A DNA stretch of 64,000 nucleotides from Pinibacter aurantiacus (GCF_019130065.1 NZ_JAHSPG010000006.1:186001-250000), one strand, 5' to 3'. Shown: positions 1 through 10,272, counted from the stretch's first letter. Notes: generated by a model from the sequence alone, not told the origin. Made by a program: numbers and translations.

Positions 1-1
1 T

Positions 2-1813
2 GATCCTGCAATTAAATGGGACAAAGAAAATGTGATCGCTATAAAAGTCTACGATGGCGGCGGCTCTGGCGGTATTTTTATGGGGAACCCAAGCATCACG
101 ATGCTGGAGAAAATTGACGGTACCAGTATTGGCGTCATGACCGACAGCACGCTCTTTGATAATGCAAAAGCGATTGTTCCTGTGAAATTAAGTAACGACT
201 TTAACACCCGGATAGAAGGCGCCTTGCAAGTAAAGGTGATCGATAATTTTCAACAAAAAGTTATACAGACAAAAACAGTTAAGCTCACCATTGAACCTTT
301 TAGCAAGAAAATATTTTCCTTCACTGTTCCTAATAAAGCGGGCATTTCTTTCAACAGTTCATTTATCGATAACAGTTCAAAGTTGTCCGTAACAAACAAC
401 CAGTCACTGGCTTATATACTAACTCCAAAGGCATCAGGCAAGCCACAGATCAATAGCGCCAGCGCTTTTGGCGTTCGACCCGCCTCGCCAGTGTTATTCA
501 GGGTTGCCGCCTCTGGCAACAAGCCCATGCAATACTTCGAAAAAGATCTTCCTGCCGGTTTGCAACTCGATTCATCTACCGGCATCGTCACCGGTTCAAT
601 CAAACAAAAAGGTGATTATATTTTTACTGTTGGCGCAACCAACAATCTTGGGGTTGCCTCAAAGCAGATGGTCATTAAAATAGGCGATCAATTGGCGCTC
701 ACGCCTCCGATGGGCTGGAACAGTTGGAACTGCTGGGGTATAATTGTAAGTGCAGATAAAGTGAAGAGTTCCGCGCAAGCGTTGATTGATAAAGGATTGA
801 TTGACTATGGCTGGTCGTACATCAACATCGACGACGGTTGGGAAGCGCCGGAACGCAATGTTGACGGCACCATCGCCACCAACGAAAAGTTCGGCAACAT
901 GAAGGAGCTGGGCGACTGGCTACACAGCAATGGATTGAAATTCGGGATTTATTCTTCACCCGGTCCACGCACTTGTGGCGGTTATCTCGGTTCTTATCAA
1001 CATGAAAAACAGGATGCTGATTCATACGCATCATGGGGCATCGACTACTTAAAATATGACTGGTGCAGTTACGACGGCATTGTTGGAAAGGATACGACGA
1101 CTGCTGCATACATAAAGCCCTACACAATAATGTCAGAAGCATTGCGTGCTCAACCGCGTGATATTGTGTACAGTCTTTGCCAATATGGTATGAAGGATGT
1201 TTGGAAATGGGGACCACAAGTGAACGGACAAAGCTGGCGCACTACCGAAGATATTGAAGATACCTGGCAGAGTCTTTATTCAATTGGCTTTCACCAGGAT
1301 AGGCTATTTTCTTATGCAGGTCCCGGTCATTGGAACGATCCTGACATGATGATCGTAGGGCAGGTCGGTTGGGGCGAAAACCTTCATCCATCAAGACTTA
1401 CACCGGATGAACAATATACGCACGTAACGTTGTGGTCGCTTTTGTCAGCACCATTGCTGATAGGATGTGACCTGAGCAAGCTCGACAATTTTACTTTACA
1501 ACTACTCACCAACAGTGAAGTTATTGCGGTGAATCAGGATCTGTTAGGAAAGCAGGCGCAACGCGTCTTTAATACTGACAGCACACAAGTGTGGATGAAG
1601 GAATTGGAGTCTGGAGAAAAGGCTATCGGGATATTTAACATGAGTACCAAATATAGAACCGTGAAGGTCACCTGGGATTCATTGGGCCTTACTGCTCCAC
1701 AACAAGTGAGAAATATTTGGAGACAACAGAATGTAACAGCAAACAAACTTTTCTACACGGCTGAACTGCCGCCGCATGGAGTGGCGTTTATCAAAGTGGT
1801 GGCAAAAAAGTAG
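2..1813 (+). CDS. GH27 alpha-galactosidase with N-terminal Ig-like domain (5' truncated)
   Basis: Retaining alpha-galactosidase releasing terminal alpha-D-galactose, probably periplasmic or outer-membrane exposed. The frame is open from base 2, so the real start lies upstream; the GTG at 32 is internal. Counting from that GTG, residues 1-20 end a galactose-binding-like beta-sandwich (GGGSGGIF), about 150-220 form a putative-Ig (He_PIG) module, and from about 225 the GH27 TIM barrel begins with LTPPMGWNSWNCWG, followed by YINIDDGWE. The nucleophile is D343 in YLKYDWC and the acid/base is D407 in RTTED, matching the human alpha-galactosidase A pair. An all-beta C-terminal domain ends the protein. 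It is followed 60 bp later by an amino-acid permease. The family call is firm; the substrate (galactomannan, arabinogalactan or galactosyl-serine glycoprotein) is open. Confidence 0.93.
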   Translation, partial: DPAIKWDKENVIAIKVYDGGGSGGIFMGNPSITMLEKIDGTSIGVMTDSTLFDNAKAIVPVKLSNDFNTRIEGALQVKVIDNFQQKVIQTKTVKLTIEPFSKKIFSFTVPNKAGISFNSSFIDNSSKLSVTNNQSLAYILTPKASGKPQINSASAFGVRPASPVLFRVAASGNKPMQYFEKDLPAGLQLDSSTGIVTGSIKQKGDYIFTVGATNNLGVASKQMVIKIGDQLALTPPMGWNSWNCWGIIVSADKVKSSAQALIDKGLIDYGWSYINIDDGWEAPERNVDGTIATNEKFGNMKELGDWLHSNGLKFGIYSSPGPRTCGGYLGSYQHEKQDADSYASWGIDYLKYDWCSYDGIVGKDTTTAAYIKPYTIMSEALRAQPRDIVYSLCQYGMKDVWKWGPQVNGQSWRTTEDIEDTWQSLYSIGFHQDRLFSYAGPGHWNDPDMMIVGQVGWGENLHPSRLTPDEQYTHVTLWSLLSAPLLIGCDLSKLDNFTLQLLTNSEVIAVNQDLLGKQAQRVFNTDSTQVWMKELESGEKAIGIFNMSTKYRTVKVTWDSLGLTAPQQVRNIWRQQNVTANKLFYTAELPPHGVAFIKVVAKK

Positions 1814-1873
1814 ACGAGGGCTTGGGTTGAAAACAAACACAACATTGTTTAAATAGAGAACCAAATTTTCTGC

Positions 1874-3328
1874 ATGGAGAAAACTGCAACAACTCAAAAG
1901 AAATTCAAACAATCATTCAGCCTGCTGGATGCAACAATGATCGTAGCAGGGTCAATGATCGGCTCGGGCATTTTTATCGTAAGTGCCGACATTACAAGAA
2001 ACGTGGGCTCAGCAGGATGGATGATCCTTATCTGGTTACTAACTGGTTTGTTAACATTAATCGCTGCGTTAAGCTATGGTGAACTCAGCGGCATGTTTCC
2101 AAAGGCCGGAGGACAATATGTTTATTTGAAAGAAGCATACAATCCTTTGGTCGGATTTCTTTTCGGCTGGAGTTTTTTTACAGTCATACAAACAGGTTCC
2201 ATTGCGGCGGTAGGTGTTGCCTTCAGTAAATTTGCTGCATATATTTTTCCAAGTTTGAGCGAGAAGAACATTTTGTTTGAACTTGGCATTCTCAAAATTT
2301 CTGCTGCACAAATCACTTCCATCATTGTTATATTGTTACTAACGTATATCAATACTCGAGGAGTTAAAGAAGGTCGCGCCATTCAAACTACCCTTACTTT
2401 AATTAAACTTGTTTCACTCTTCGGTCTTGTAATCTTTGGTTTTTGGGCCGCCAATAAAAATACCTGGGATGCGAATTGGACAACCGGATTTTCACTTCAT
2501 AAAATAGACGGTAACTTTTTGATTCCCTATTCGGGTATGGCTGTGCTGGGGGCAATAGCAGGAAGCATGGTAGGCAGTTTGTTTAGTAGTGATAGCTGGA
2601 ACAATGTGACCTTCATTGCAGGCGAAATAAAAAATCCCAAACGCAATATTGGCCTTAGTTTGTTTTTGGGAACGCTGATCGTTACTGTTATTTACACAGC
2701 CACTAATTTTATGTATCTCAGTGTAATTCCTTTGCACAATATTGCGTTTGCCGAAAATGATCGAGTGGGCATGGAAGCGGCAACAATTATATTTGGAGAC
2801 AGGGGTACAAACATACTGGCTGTATTGCTGATGATATCTACGTTTGGATGTGCCAATGGGTTGATACTTGCCGGAGCCAGGGTTTATTATACCATGGCAA
2901 AAGATGGATTGTTTTTTCAAAGAGCCGCCAAACTCAATTCCAACGCGGTGCCGAGCAATGGCTTATGGATACAGAGCATTTGGGCCGCAGTGCTTTGCTT
3001 AAGTGGCAGATACAATGACCTGCTTGATTATGTAATATTTACCGTTCTTATTTTTTATATACTAACCATTGCGGGTATTTTCATTTTACGACGCAAACGA
3101 CCTGATCTTCCAAGACCCTACAAAGCTTTCGGTTATCCTGTGTTGCCCTTCCTGTATATTCTTTGTGCCGGTACTATTTGTGTTTCGCTACTGATATATA
3201 AACCGCAATTTACTTTCCCAGGACTGGGCATTGTATTGTTAGGCATACCGGTTTACTATTTCATTTTGAAAAGAGGTGGTGCTAAGGAAACCTCACTCGT
3301 AAGTGATAGCCTACAGGCGTTCGAATGA
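1874..3328 (+). CDS. APC-superfamily amino-acid permease
   Basis: Inner-membrane amino-acid transporter or exchanger of 484 residues with about twelve hydrophobic segments. The first helix carries the APC unwound-helix motif (GSMIGSGIF, about residues 27-35), followed by GELSGMFPKAGGQYVYLKEAYNP, which is typical of the SteT/LAT-like branch. The length fits the family. It starts with ATG 60 bp after the GH27 stop and ends 45 bp before a secreted carbohydrate-active protein, so co-transcription is likely. An amino-acid carrier inside a glycan cluster is unusual and, with the Xaa-Pro aminopeptidase downstream, suggests that peptide products are also used (inference). The exact amino acid transported cannot be read from sequence. 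Confidence 0.88.
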   Translation: MEKTATTQKKFKQSFSLLDATMIVAGSMIGSGIFIVSADITRNVGSAGWMILIWLLTGLLTLIAALSYGELSGMFPKAGGQYVYLKEAYNPLVGFLFGWSFFTVIQTGSIAAVGVAFSKFAAYIFPSLSEKNILFELGILKISAAQITSIIVILLLTYINTRGVKEGRAIQTTLTLIKLVSLFGLVIFGFWAANKNTWDANWTTGFSLHKIDGNFLIPYSGMAVLGAIAGSMVGSLFSSDSWNNVTFIAGEIKNPKRNIGLSLFLGTLIVTVIYTATNFMYLSVIPLHNIAFAENDRVGMEAATIIFGDRGTNILAVLLMISTFGCANGLILAGARVYYTMAKDGLFFQRAAKLNSNAVPSNGLWIQSIWAAVLCLSGRYNDLLDYVIFTVLIFYILTIAGIFILRRKRPDLPRPYKAFGYPVLPFLYILCAGTICVSLLIYKPQFTFPGLGIVLLGIPVYYFILKRGGAKETSLVSDSLQAFE

Positions 3329-3373
3329 TAAGATGGAGGGGTGAAAAAGTAAAAAGTAAAAAGAGAACAGATA

Positions 3374-6109
3374 ATGATGATGATAAAAAAGATAAAGATA
3401 TTTTTTGTTGCAGCAGGATTGTTTTTGGTTTCAAATGCGTCTGCGCAATCACCGTGGCAAAAGCTTGCTCAAAAGCCTTCCACGCTTGGTTTGCAGGACG
3501 GACGAATAGAATTCAAAACATCGTCCTTCCGTTTGCAACTGGTAAAAGCTTCGCAAACAGTATCGGCACTCAATCCGTTAAGCATTCCTGCATTTGATTT
3601 TACTCCCGGTGATAGTTTGAAAATTCGCAGCAGCAATGGCATGTACCATCTTGGGGATATCAATATCAGTTTGCAGGTTGAAGGAGATACGGCATGGAAA
3701 AATTTTTCAACCGCAAAAGAGCGCAATAAAGTAAAAGCTCTTCCTGCGTCTGGTGATGTATTGGCTGCAGCAGATTTGACATCCACATTAGATGCAAGTA
3801 TTCCACTCACCATCAAACGCTTCTGGGAAGTGCATGATGGTAATCTTGTTTTGAGATTTGAATTGCAGAACAAAATAAACAGTGTCGTTGAAATTGGTGC
3901 ATTGGGGATTCCAATGGTATTCAACAATCTGCTCGAGGGAAAAACTTTGGAGCAGGCACACGCCCGCAATGTATTTTACGATCCATATACAGGAATGGAT
4001 GCGGGTTATTTGCAGGTAACGCGCTTAAGTGGAGCGGCACCTTCTTTACTTGTTTTGCCTTATGGTAAAACGCCTTTCGAAGCATACAATCCTTTGCTGG
4101 ATGATCCTACTCCACGCGGAATTGTGTTTGAAGGATTTTATGAATGGTTGGTGCACAGCAAGGCATACGCACAAACCACCTGGAAAAATGCGCAACAATG
4201 GAACGAGCCAACATCAGTGAAGATCATGCCTGGCGAGACGAGAAGCTATTCACTGCAGTTTGTATTGGCTGGTGATCCGAAGAATATTGAAACTACCTTG
4301 AAAAAATATCACCGTCCTGTGGCAGTGGGCGTACCCGGTTACGTGTTGCCACAGAATGTTAACGGAAAACTTTTTCTTCAATATGGGAAAAACGTTTCTT
4401 TCATAAATGTAGAGCCTGCAGGTGCTATCGATGTGGAACCTGCGCCTTCCGAAAATGCAAACTGGAAAGTGTATTCCTTGCACGGACACACATGGGGCAG
4501 GGCGCGAGTTACAGTAAACTATGCTGATGGAGCAGTTCAAACAATTCATTACAAAGTCATCAAACCTGAAGCGGAAGTGATTGGAGACTACGGTAACTTT
4601 CTCACCAATCAACAATGGTTTGAAGTGCCGAATGACACTTTTCACAGAAGCCCTTCGGTTATTAGTTATGACTATGAAAAGAACCAACAGGTTGTGCAGG
4701 ACAGTCGCGCATGGATAGCGGGCCTGAGTGATGAAGGTGGCGCTGGTGGCTGGTTAGGAGCGACCATGAAACAATTGATATTGCCGGACAACACGCAGAT
4801 AAAAAAACTCGAGCGCTTTGTTGACCAGACCCTCTACGGCAACATACAATACACGATGGGCGCGAATAAATTTGGTGTAAGAAAAAGCCTTTTCTTTTAC
4901 GAGCCGGATAAAATGCCCGCAGGTACTTACGACAGCTCCATCAACTTTAAAACATGGGCGGCATGGCCACGAAAAGAGGCAGAGAATATTGGCCGGTCGT
5001 ACAACTATCCACACGTTGCGGCTGCCTACTGGGTAATGTATCGTCTCGCACGTTACCATCACAATCTGGTGAATAATCATGAATGGGACTGGTATTTGAA
5101 CAATGCTGCGCAAACAACAATTGCCATGGTAGAGAAAGCGCCTTACTATGCGCAGTTTGGACAAATGGAAGGTTCCGTTTTCTTTTTCATACTGAGAGAT
5201 TTGCGCAGAGAAGGGCTTACAACGATGGCTGAGAAAATAGAAGCATTGATGAAAAAAAGAGCCATTCATTGGCGCTCACTTGCCTATCCGTTTGGAAGTG
5301 AAATGCCATGGGATTCCACAGGGCAGGAGGAAGTGTATGTGTGGTCATATTTTTTTGGTTACACAGATAAAGCAGAAGTGACGTTGAAGGCAATCCTTGG
5401 CTACATGCCAACATTACCAAGTTGGGCATACAATGGAAATGCACGCCGTTACTGGGATTTTCTGTATGGGGGCAAACTTTCACGCATAGAAAGAATGATC
5501 CATCATTATGGCTCGGAGCTGAATGCCATTCCTGTTTTGCAGGAGTACAGAACACATCCGGATGACCTTTATTTGTTGCGTGTAGGTTATGGTGGCGTGC
5601 TGGGTGGCATTGCAAATATTAATGAAGAAGGTTTTGCGCCGTGTGCATTTCATTCGTTTCCCTCCACGCTTGTAAACGATGGACTGTCTGGCGATTATGG
5701 TTCCGGATTTTACGGATACGCAGTCAATACTGCTACCTATCTCACAAAAGACAAAGAGCTTGGCTGGCTTGGTTTTGGCGGCAATGTGAAACAAGAGAAT
5801 GGCTGGATCATAGTTGAGCCAACCACTGCTGCTAAAACATCTGCATTCATTGCACCTGTTGGTTTGTGGCTGGATTTAAAAGCTGGAACGATCAAGCAGC
5901 TTGCATTTAATCCGGTAACGAAACAGTTGAAGTTGCAATTAGACAATGCTGATGAACATACTGCGATCGCTTATCTCGATATTTCAATTACAGGAAGAAA
6001 AAACAAAACGTTCACGGTAAAGGGCTCTTCAAAAATGGAGAAGGGAATGTATGTTGTCCCCTTGCATAACCAGCCAACAGAGGTAGTTATTTTCGTGACA
6101 GACAAATAG
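3374..6109 (+). CDS. DUF5695-like large secreted protein, putative glycoside hydrolase
   Basis: A 911-residue exported protein. Residues 1-25 are a signal peptide ending SNASAQ. The first half is beta-rich; from about residue 540 there is a helical segment starting YPHVAAAYWVMYRLARYHH and containing YPFGSEMPWDSTGQEEVYVW and RRYWDFLYGGKLSRIERMIHHYGS. This resembles what I recall of DUF5695 proteins, which look like (alpha/alpha)-toroid carbohydrate-active enzymes without an assigned activity. That recollection could not be checked by search. Three consecutive ATG codons open the frame; the first is used here. It sits 45 bp after the permease and 35 bp before GH51, so it is probably in the same operon and acts on the same arabinose-rich glycan. 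No catalytic residue can be named. Confidence 0.65.
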   Translation: MMMIKKIKIFFVAAGLFLVSNASAQSPWQKLAQKPSTLGLQDGRIEFKTSSFRLQLVKASQTVSALNPLSIPAFDFTPGDSLKIRSSNGMYHLGDINISLQVEGDTAWKNFSTAKERNKVKALPASGDVLAAADLTSTLDASIPLTIKRFWEVHDGNLVLRFELQNKINSVVEIGALGIPMVFNNLLEGKTLEQAHARNVFYDPYTGMDAGYLQVTRLSGAAPSLLVLPYGKTPFEAYNPLLDDPTPRGIVFEGFYEWLVHSKAYAQTTWKNAQQWNEPTSVKIMPGETRSYSLQFVLAGDPKNIETTLKKYHRPVAVGVPGYVLPQNVNGKLFLQYGKNVSFINVEPAGAIDVEPAPSENANWKVYSLHGHTWGRARVTVNYADGAVQTIHYKVIKPEAEVIGDYGNFLTNQQWFEVPNDTFHRSPSVISYDYEKNQQVVQDSRAWIAGLSDEGGAGGWLGATMKQLILPDNTQIKKLERFVDQTLYGNIQYTMGANKFGVRKSLFFYEPDKMPAGTYDSSINFKTWAAWPRKEAENIGRSYNYPHVAAAYWVMYRLARYHHNLVNNHEWDWYLNNAAQTTIAMVEKAPYYAQFGQMEGSVFFFILRDLRREGLTTMAEKIEALMKKRAIHWRSLAYPFGSEMPWDSTGQEEVYVWSYFFGYTDKAEVTLKAILGYMPTLPSWAYNGNARRYWDFLYGGKLSRIERMIHHYGSELNAIPVLQEYRTHPDDLYLLRVGYGGVLGGIANINEEGFAPCAFHSFPSTLVNDGLSGDYGSGFYGYAVNTATYLTKDKELGWLGFGGNVKQENGWIIVEPTTAAKTSAFIAPVGLWLDLKAGTIKQLAFNPVTKQLKLQLDNADEHTAIAYLDISITGRKNKTFTVKGSSKMEKGMYVVPLHNQPTEVVIFVTDK

Positions 6110-6144
6110 TCAATCAGATCAATTCAATACCAACAGGATCACTC

Positions 6145-8706
6145 ATGAATTGTAAAAGCATTTTCTTAACTGCACTCAGCATAGCATTCTGTATGGCCAC
6201 AATTGCGCAACGCGAAGCAACTGTTCGTGTGAGTTTGTCTGATACAGGAGCAATAGTAGCGCCTACGTTGCATGGTGTTTTCTTTGAGGAAATTAGTCAT
6301 GGAGGAGAAGGCGGCATCTACGCTGAGCTGATCCAGAACAGAGGGTTTGAAGAAGCGAACATTCCGCCGGGAACGACATTGAAAGATGGGTTCATCTTTC
6401 CGCCTGCAACACCACACTTTTCATTGTCCGGAAATGCTGTAAGCGATTGGAAAATGGAATGGCCCAATCACGGCGAGTTTCCCGCGTGGACGGTTCATGC
6501 AAATGGCAATGCTGCCATAAGTGAGTTAAGAACAAGCAACAATCCTTTGAATGATGCAACACCCCATTCGTTACAAATAGAAATCAGCAAAGCAGATGCG
6601 GCCAATACTGCAGATGTAATCAACGAAGGATTCTGGGGCATTAACGTGCAGGCAAATGAAAATTACAATCTGAATTTTTTCTTGCGCGGAAATTACAAAG
6701 GACAAGTGAAAGCTTTGCTGGTTGCACAAGACGGCACTATACTTGGATCGTGCACGTCGCAAGTTAATAACGATGTTAAGTGGAGGAAATATGTTGGTGT
6801 TATCAAAGCGCAAAAGACTGATACAAAGGCAAAATTTGTTTTGCGATTTGACAGACCCGGAACAGTGTGGCTGGACTTTGTTTCATTGTTTCCGCAGAAA
6901 ACATTTCACAATCGTCCCAACGGACTAAGGCAGGATCTTGCACAATACATTGCCGATCTTAAACCTGCATTTATCAGGTGGCCGGGCGGCTGCTTTGTAG
7001 AAGGTATTACTATCCAGAGCGCACCGGATTGGAAAGCCACAATCGGTCCGGTAGAAAAAAGGCATTCGACTTACAGCCCCTGGGGTTACTGGACCTCAAA
7101 TGGTTTTGGCTATCACGAATACCTGCAGTATTGTGAAGATATTGGCGCAGCTGCGTTATATGTTTTCAACGCTGGTGTGTCGTGCGATTTCAGAAGTGGC
7201 ACATTTGCGCCGGATGATAGCTTGCAACCATATATTCAAAGTGCATTGGATGCTATTGATTATGCCATCGGTCCGGTGAATTCAAAGTGGGGCAAACTCA
7301 GGGCCGCTAATGGACATCCGAAGCCTTTTCCATTGCAATATGTTGAAATAGGCAACGAGCAAAACGGCCCGCGATATGCAGAGCGTTACAATATTTTTTA
7401 CGATGCCATCAAAGCGAAATATCCAAACATCAAAACAATCGCAAGCATGGGTATTGGCGATGTCAATGATTTTACTTTGAAAAAAATGAGACGCGTTGAT
7501 TTTGCGGATGAACATGCGTACAAGTCTGCGGGATGGGCAATGCGCAACTTCGAACATTTCGACAAATACAAAAGAGGTGCATGGGATATTTATGTGGGTG
7601 AATATGCTACCAACGCAGGAGTTGGAGCAGGTAATATGGAAGCAGCGCTAAATGATGCAGTTTACATTATGAGCATGGAGAAGAATGGAGACCTTGTAAA
7701 GATGAGCAGTTATGCGCCGTTGCTTGTTAACACAAATGATATTGACTGGCCGGTAAACCTGATTAATTTTGACAATGCTCAAAGTTTTGCACGCATTTCT
7801 TATTACGCTATAAAAATGATGAATGAAAATCGTGCGGGCATTAATGTAAAAGCTGTTGTAAACATTGGGTCTCCGGTCATTAAGAAGCCTGCGTTTGCGG
7901 GAGGAATAGGCCTTGCAACATGGGACACAAAAACTGCTTATAAAGACATTGAAGTTATACAGAATGGAAAGACCATTTTTAAAAGTGACTTTATCAACGA
8001 TCTTAATAATTGGCAATTTGTAAGAGGGCAGTGGGGCGTGAACAGTAGCGATAGTTCGTTGCAGCAAACAGCTGAAGGTGCACAGCAATTTGAGATGTTG
8101 AAAAACAAATCGTTTGAAACCTACACCTTACAACTTAAAGCAAAAAAACTTGAGGGCTACAATGCATTCATCATTCCATTTGCGGTAAAAGACAGCAATA
8201 CATTTTATCGTGCGCATATTGGTGCGTGGGTAAACAAAGTAGGCGTATTTGAAAAAGTTACGAATGGCTACGATGTTAGCAACATATCATCAACAGTAAA
8301 TTTGCCTGATTCTATCCAAGCTGGAAAGTGGTATGATATAAGATTGGAGGTTGGTCTGGATACGGTGAAATGTTTTTTAAATGATAAGCTAATCATGACT
8401 TACAGCGAGCCGGTTAAAATGTTTGCCATCGCCGGTAAAGATGATAAAACAGGAGACGCGATCATAAAAGTGGTGAATGGCTATGGTGATGCAGTGGAGA
8501 CGGATTTTGATCTCACAGGTTTTGCGGGCAGCATCTCAAAGATCACCCAAACTACCTTGAAAGCATCTTCATTGAATGACGAAAATTCTTTCGCAGAAAA
8601 AAATAAATTTGTGCCTGTGAACTATTCCATTGAGATGAAGGCGAAGCCGCTGCATTTATCGATTTCTCCTTATTCAATCAATGTGATCAGGATATCAACG
8701 AAGTAA
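6145..8706 (+). CDS. GH51 alpha-L-arabinofuranosidase, multidomain
   Basis: Removes alpha-L-arabinofuranose from arabinan, arabinoxylan or arabinosylated glycoproteins; exported, with a signal peptide ending CMATIAQ. The 853-residue protein begins its fold at LHGVFFEEISHGGEGGIYAEL (about residue 41), is interrupted by a CBM-like beta-sandwich (about 85-255), then continues the TIM barrel with FIRWPGGCFVEG. The acid/base is E405 in EIGNEQNGP and the nucleophile is E486 in VGEYA. After the barrel a DUF1080/LamG-like jelly roll (about 605-760) is inserted in the C-terminal beta domain. It lies 35 bp after the DUF5695-like gene and 31 bp before the aminopeptidase gene, so it is mid-operon. Family and both catalytic residues are clear. 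Confidence 0.94.
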   Translation: MNCKSIFLTALSIAFCMATIAQREATVRVSLSDTGAIVAPTLHGVFFEEISHGGEGGIYAELIQNRGFEEANIPPGTTLKDGFIFPPATPHFSLSGNAVSDWKMEWPNHGEFPAWTVHANGNAAISELRTSNNPLNDATPHSLQIEISKADAANTADVINEGFWGINVQANENYNLNFFLRGNYKGQVKALLVAQDGTILGSCTSQVNNDVKWRKYVGVIKAQKTDTKAKFVLRFDRPGTVWLDFVSLFPQKTFHNRPNGLRQDLAQYIADLKPAFIRWPGGCFVEGITIQSAPDWKATIGPVEKRHSTYSPWGYWTSNGFGYHEYLQYCEDIGAAALYVFNAGVSCDFRSGTFAPDDSLQPYIQSALDAIDYAIGPVNSKWGKLRAANGHPKPFPLQYVEIGNEQNGPRYAERYNIFYDAIKAKYPNIKTIASMGIGDVNDFTLKKMRRVDFADEHAYKSAGWAMRNFEHFDKYKRGAWDIYVGEYATNAGVGAGNMEAALNDAVYIMSMEKNGDLVKMSSYAPLLVNTNDIDWPVNLINFDNAQSFARISYYAIKMMNENRAGINVKAVVNIGSPVIKKPAFAGGIGLATWDTKTAYKDIEVIQNGKTIFKSDFINDLNNWQFVRGQWGVNSSDSSLQQTAEGAQQFEMLKNKSFETYTLQLKAKKLEGYNAFIIPFAVKDSNTFYRAHIGAWVNKVGVFEKVTNGYDVSNISSTVNLPDSIQAGKWYDIRLEVGLDTVKCFLNDKLIMTYSEPVKMFAIAGKDDKTGDAIIKVVNGYGDAVETDFDLTGFAGSISKITQTTLKASSLNDENSFAEKNKFVPVNYSIEMKAKPLHLSISPYSINVIRISTK

Positions 8707-8737
8707 AAAGCAAACAAACGAATTCAATACGCAAGCC

Positions 8738-10144
8738 ATGAAAATGACAATGTTCGATAAGACAGTATATATTGAAAGACGCAGGAAATTAGTGCAGGAG
8801 CTGGGAAGCGGCATCATCGTGTTAATGGGCAATGAAGAAAGCAGCATGAACTACAGAGATAACTGTTATTCATTCAGGCAAGACAGTACATTTCTGTATT
8901 ATGTGGGCATTAACAAACCCGGGCTTGTATTGGTGCTGAATATTGATGAAGGAACGGAAACATTGTTTGGAAATGATCTGAGCCTTGATGATATTATCTG
9001 GACAGGAGCAATGCCTTCAATCAGCGAATTGGCAGCACTTTCAGGTATTGGGCATACAAAGCAATCCAACTCGCTGGAGCAATTTTTTAAATCAAAAGAG
9101 AACTCAGGTCAACGCATTCACATTCTTCCACCCTACAGGCCGGAGAATGTATTGAAGTTAAAAAGTTGGCTTCATGTGCCGGTCGCAAAGTTGCAGGAGT
9201 TTGTATCGGTTCCATTGATCAAAGCGATAGTGAAACAACGCGAGATTAAAGAACAAGCAGAGATTGAGGAGATTGAAAAAGCTGTAAACATTAGTGCCGA
9301 CATGCATTTGGCCGCTATGCGCCACACGCGACCAGGCATGAAGGAGTATGAAGTGCTGGCGAAGGTGCAGGAAGCTGCACTGGCCGCAAATGCGGGTGTA
9401 TCTTATCCTGTTATACTAACCATCAATGGTCAAATCTTACACAACCACTACTATGGTAATACCATTCAGGAAGGCAATATGATACTTTGTGATGCAGGTG
9501 CAGAGAATGCCATGTGCTATGCAGGTGATCTCACGAGGACATTTCCCGCAGGCAAAAGTTTTACAAGCGAACAAAAGGAAATTTATCAGGCGGTGCTGGA
9601 TTCGATACAGCATGCGGCTTCTTTGTTAAAACCCGGTGTGCAATTTCGCGAAGTGCACAGGCAGTCGGCCGTTAAACTATTAGAAGGTTTAAAGCAAACC
9701 GGTCTTGTAACCGGCGATGCCGAAGAGGCCGTGGAGTTGGGAGTACACACATTGTTCTTTCAGTGTGGCCTCGGCCACATGATGGGGTTAGATGTGCATG
9801 ATATGGAGGATCTCGGTGAAGAGTATGTTGGCTATACTGACGCGATAAAAAGAAACACTTCCTTTGGATGGAAGTCATTGCGCCTTGCAAAGGAACTTCA
9901 ACCGGGATTTGTACTGACCGTTGAACCCGGCGTTTACATCATTCCTGAATTGCTGAACAGATGGAAAGCAGAGAATAAACTTGCTTCCTTTGTGAACTAC
10001 AATAAACTTACAGCAATGCAATCATTCAGCGGCGTGCGTATAGAAGATAATTATGTGATAACAGATAACGGCTACCGCAAGCTCGGCAAAGATTTACCGA
10101 CAACCATCAAAGAAGTTGAATCATTCAGAGCTGCGCAGTTTTAG
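8738..10144 (+). CDS. Xaa-Pro aminopeptidase, M24B (aminopeptidase P family)
   Basis: Cytosolic metallopeptidase that removes the N-terminal residue from peptides with proline (or possibly hydroxyproline) in second position. It has no signal peptide. The N-terminal creatinase-like domain spans about 1-170 and the pita-bread catalytic domain about 180-460. The five dinuclear metal ligands are present: D252 (LCDAGAE), D264 (YAGDLTRTFP), H347 (GLGHMMGLDVHD), E396 (TVEPGVY) and E436 (GVRIEDNY). The length of 468 is normal for bacterial PepP. It lies 31 bp after GH51. A generic housekeeping role is possible, but its place in the middle of a glycan operon together with a permease is suggestive of glycopeptide use. 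Confidence 0.92.
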   Translation: MKMTMFDKTVYIERRRKLVQELGSGIIVLMGNEESSMNYRDNCYSFRQDSTFLYYVGINKPGLVLVLNIDEGTETLFGNDLSLDDIIWTGAMPSISELAALSGIGHTKQSNSLEQFFKSKENSGQRIHILPPYRPENVLKLKSWLHVPVAKLQEFVSVPLIKAIVKQREIKEQAEIEEIEKAVNISADMHLAAMRHTRPGMKEYEVLAKVQEAALAANAGVSYPVILTINGQILHNHYYGNTIQEGNMILCDAGAENAMCYAGDLTRTFPAGKSFTSEQKEIYQAVLDSIQHAASLLKPGVQFREVHRQSAVKLLEGLKQTGLVTGDAEEAVELGVHTLFFQCGLGHMMGLDVHDMEDLGEEYVGYTDAIKRNTSFGWKSLRLAKELQPGFVLTVEPGVYIIPELLNRWKAENKLASFVNYNKLTAMQSFSGVRIEDNYVITDNGYRKLGKDLPTTIKEVESFRAAQF

Positions 10145-10149
10145 AGGGA

Positions 10150-10272
10150 GCACGCAGATGACGCTGATTAGACTGATTTTCGCTGATTAGTACGGTTGCT
10201 GCACATAAATAATCATGTATTCAGTCAATAAAAGATCAGTGCAAATCAGCCTAATCAGCGTCATCTGCGTGC
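10150..10272. repeat. Long inverted repeat after the aminopeptidase gene
   Basis: Arms of 30 bp at 10150-10179 and 10243-10272 match with a single mismatch and enclose about 63 bases. The left arm begins five bases after the stop codon and contains GACGCTGATTAGACTGATT. A related single-sided copy (ACGCAGATGTCACGGATTGG) follows the GH43 gene at about 15316. It could fold as a 3' hairpin of the mRNA and end the upstream operon before the GH127/146 gene. The sequence shows the repeat; terminator function is inferred. Confidence 0.8.

Noticed and set aside
3325-3597. 90-codon plus-strand frame between the permease and the DUF5695-like gene
   Set aside because: It overlaps the real gene in another frame and has the composition of a shadow frame.
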